From assembly GCA_013400115.1 (NCBI GenBank), contig VXBP01007599.1, positions 90,630-154,629 of the forward strand: a DNA stretch of 64,000 nucleotides, in the 5' to 3' direction. This document shows, in pieces, positions 63,845 through 64,000 of this stretch (within the stretch, counting starts at the first letter, position 1; each line of letters starts with the position of its first letter). The position numbers were made by a program, and so were the translations under genes. The notes under the pieces were generated by a model that saw only the letters and a list, made by a program, of their open reading frames with translations, was not told the DNA's origin and made no database searches. This stretch comes from Rhinopomastus cyanomelas. Taxonomy: Eukaryota > Chordata > Aves > Bucerotiformes > Rhinopomastidae.

Positions 63845-64000
63845 CTCTATGAATTTTTTAGCAAGGCACTGAGCCTATTAGACCCCATGAAACCTACCTC
63901 TGAGTTAGACTCAACGTTTTGTTCTGTAGGAACTGATATAAAACGTTCTCTACTTTTTTCAAGGGATCACCATCAATAGGATTTTACTTAGGCTACTTTA
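63845..64000. other. Non-coding sequence at window end
   Basis: Short AT-rich sequence after the CR1; nothing recognised. Confidence 0.55.

Noticed and set aside
1..64000. CRISPR array, prophage, operon or other prokaryotic system
   Set aside because: No regular direct repeats with spacers, no dense coding, and the CR1 content shows vertebrate nuclear DNA.
1..64000. Endogenous retrovirus or LTR element
   Set aside because: I saw no paired long direct repeats, primer-binding site or recognisable gag, pol or env reading frames. A solo LTR of an unfamiliar family could have been missed.

Overview
This window reads as nuclear DNA from a bird. The evidence is about seventeen fragments of the CR1 (chicken repeat 1) LINE, mostly 5'-truncated and many ending in the avian 8-bp tail unit (attctatg repeated). 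The background is AT-rich and CpG-poor with ordinary microsatellites, and there is no dense gene structure. No gene can be named with confidence. By my boundaries CR1 covers about 4.4 kb (roughly 7%), with copies on both strands. The order of bird cannot be fixed from this sequence alone.

Layout: 1-10 kb holds a CR1 with a doubled 3' tail (1549-2065), a TCTA microsatellite (5337-5423), a 48-base assembly gap beside a C homopolymer (6810-6857), a CR1 tip (7207-7294) and the longest CR1 (9011-10118), which keeps part of the reverse-transcriptase domain. 10-30 kb is mostly unique sequence with a permuted CR1 pair next to a CCTTC tract (14324-14618), CR1 pieces at 21.2, 25.1, 25.9 and 27.4 kb, and one candidate coding exon (24296-24534). 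30-50 kb holds a CpG-rich patch (34299-34655), CR1 pieces at 34.8, 39.3, 42.0 (a second doubled-tail copy) and 43.6 kb, a tRNA-derived SINE (47232-47408), a candidate terminal coding exon (47712-47987) and a strong CpG-rich, E-box-bearing non-coding block (49311-49785). 50-64 kb has CA/TA and GA microsatellites, CR1 pieces at 54.9 and 59.6 kb, a second SINE copy on the minus strand (56758-56935) and the best-preserved CR1 (63359-63844).

The two most interesting items are mobile-element biology. First, two CR1 copies 40 kb apart share the same joint between two different CR1 3' tails, which points to a chimeric CR1 lineage that amplified after forming. Second, a short SINE pairs a tRNA-Lys-like head with a CR1-like tail, in two copies on opposite strands; CR1 enzymes probably moved it. 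For non-coding function, the 34 kb and 49 kb CpG-rich blocks are the best candidates for promoters, enhancers or conserved non-coding elements. Both exon candidates rest on splice-like signals plus an open frame and remain uncertain.
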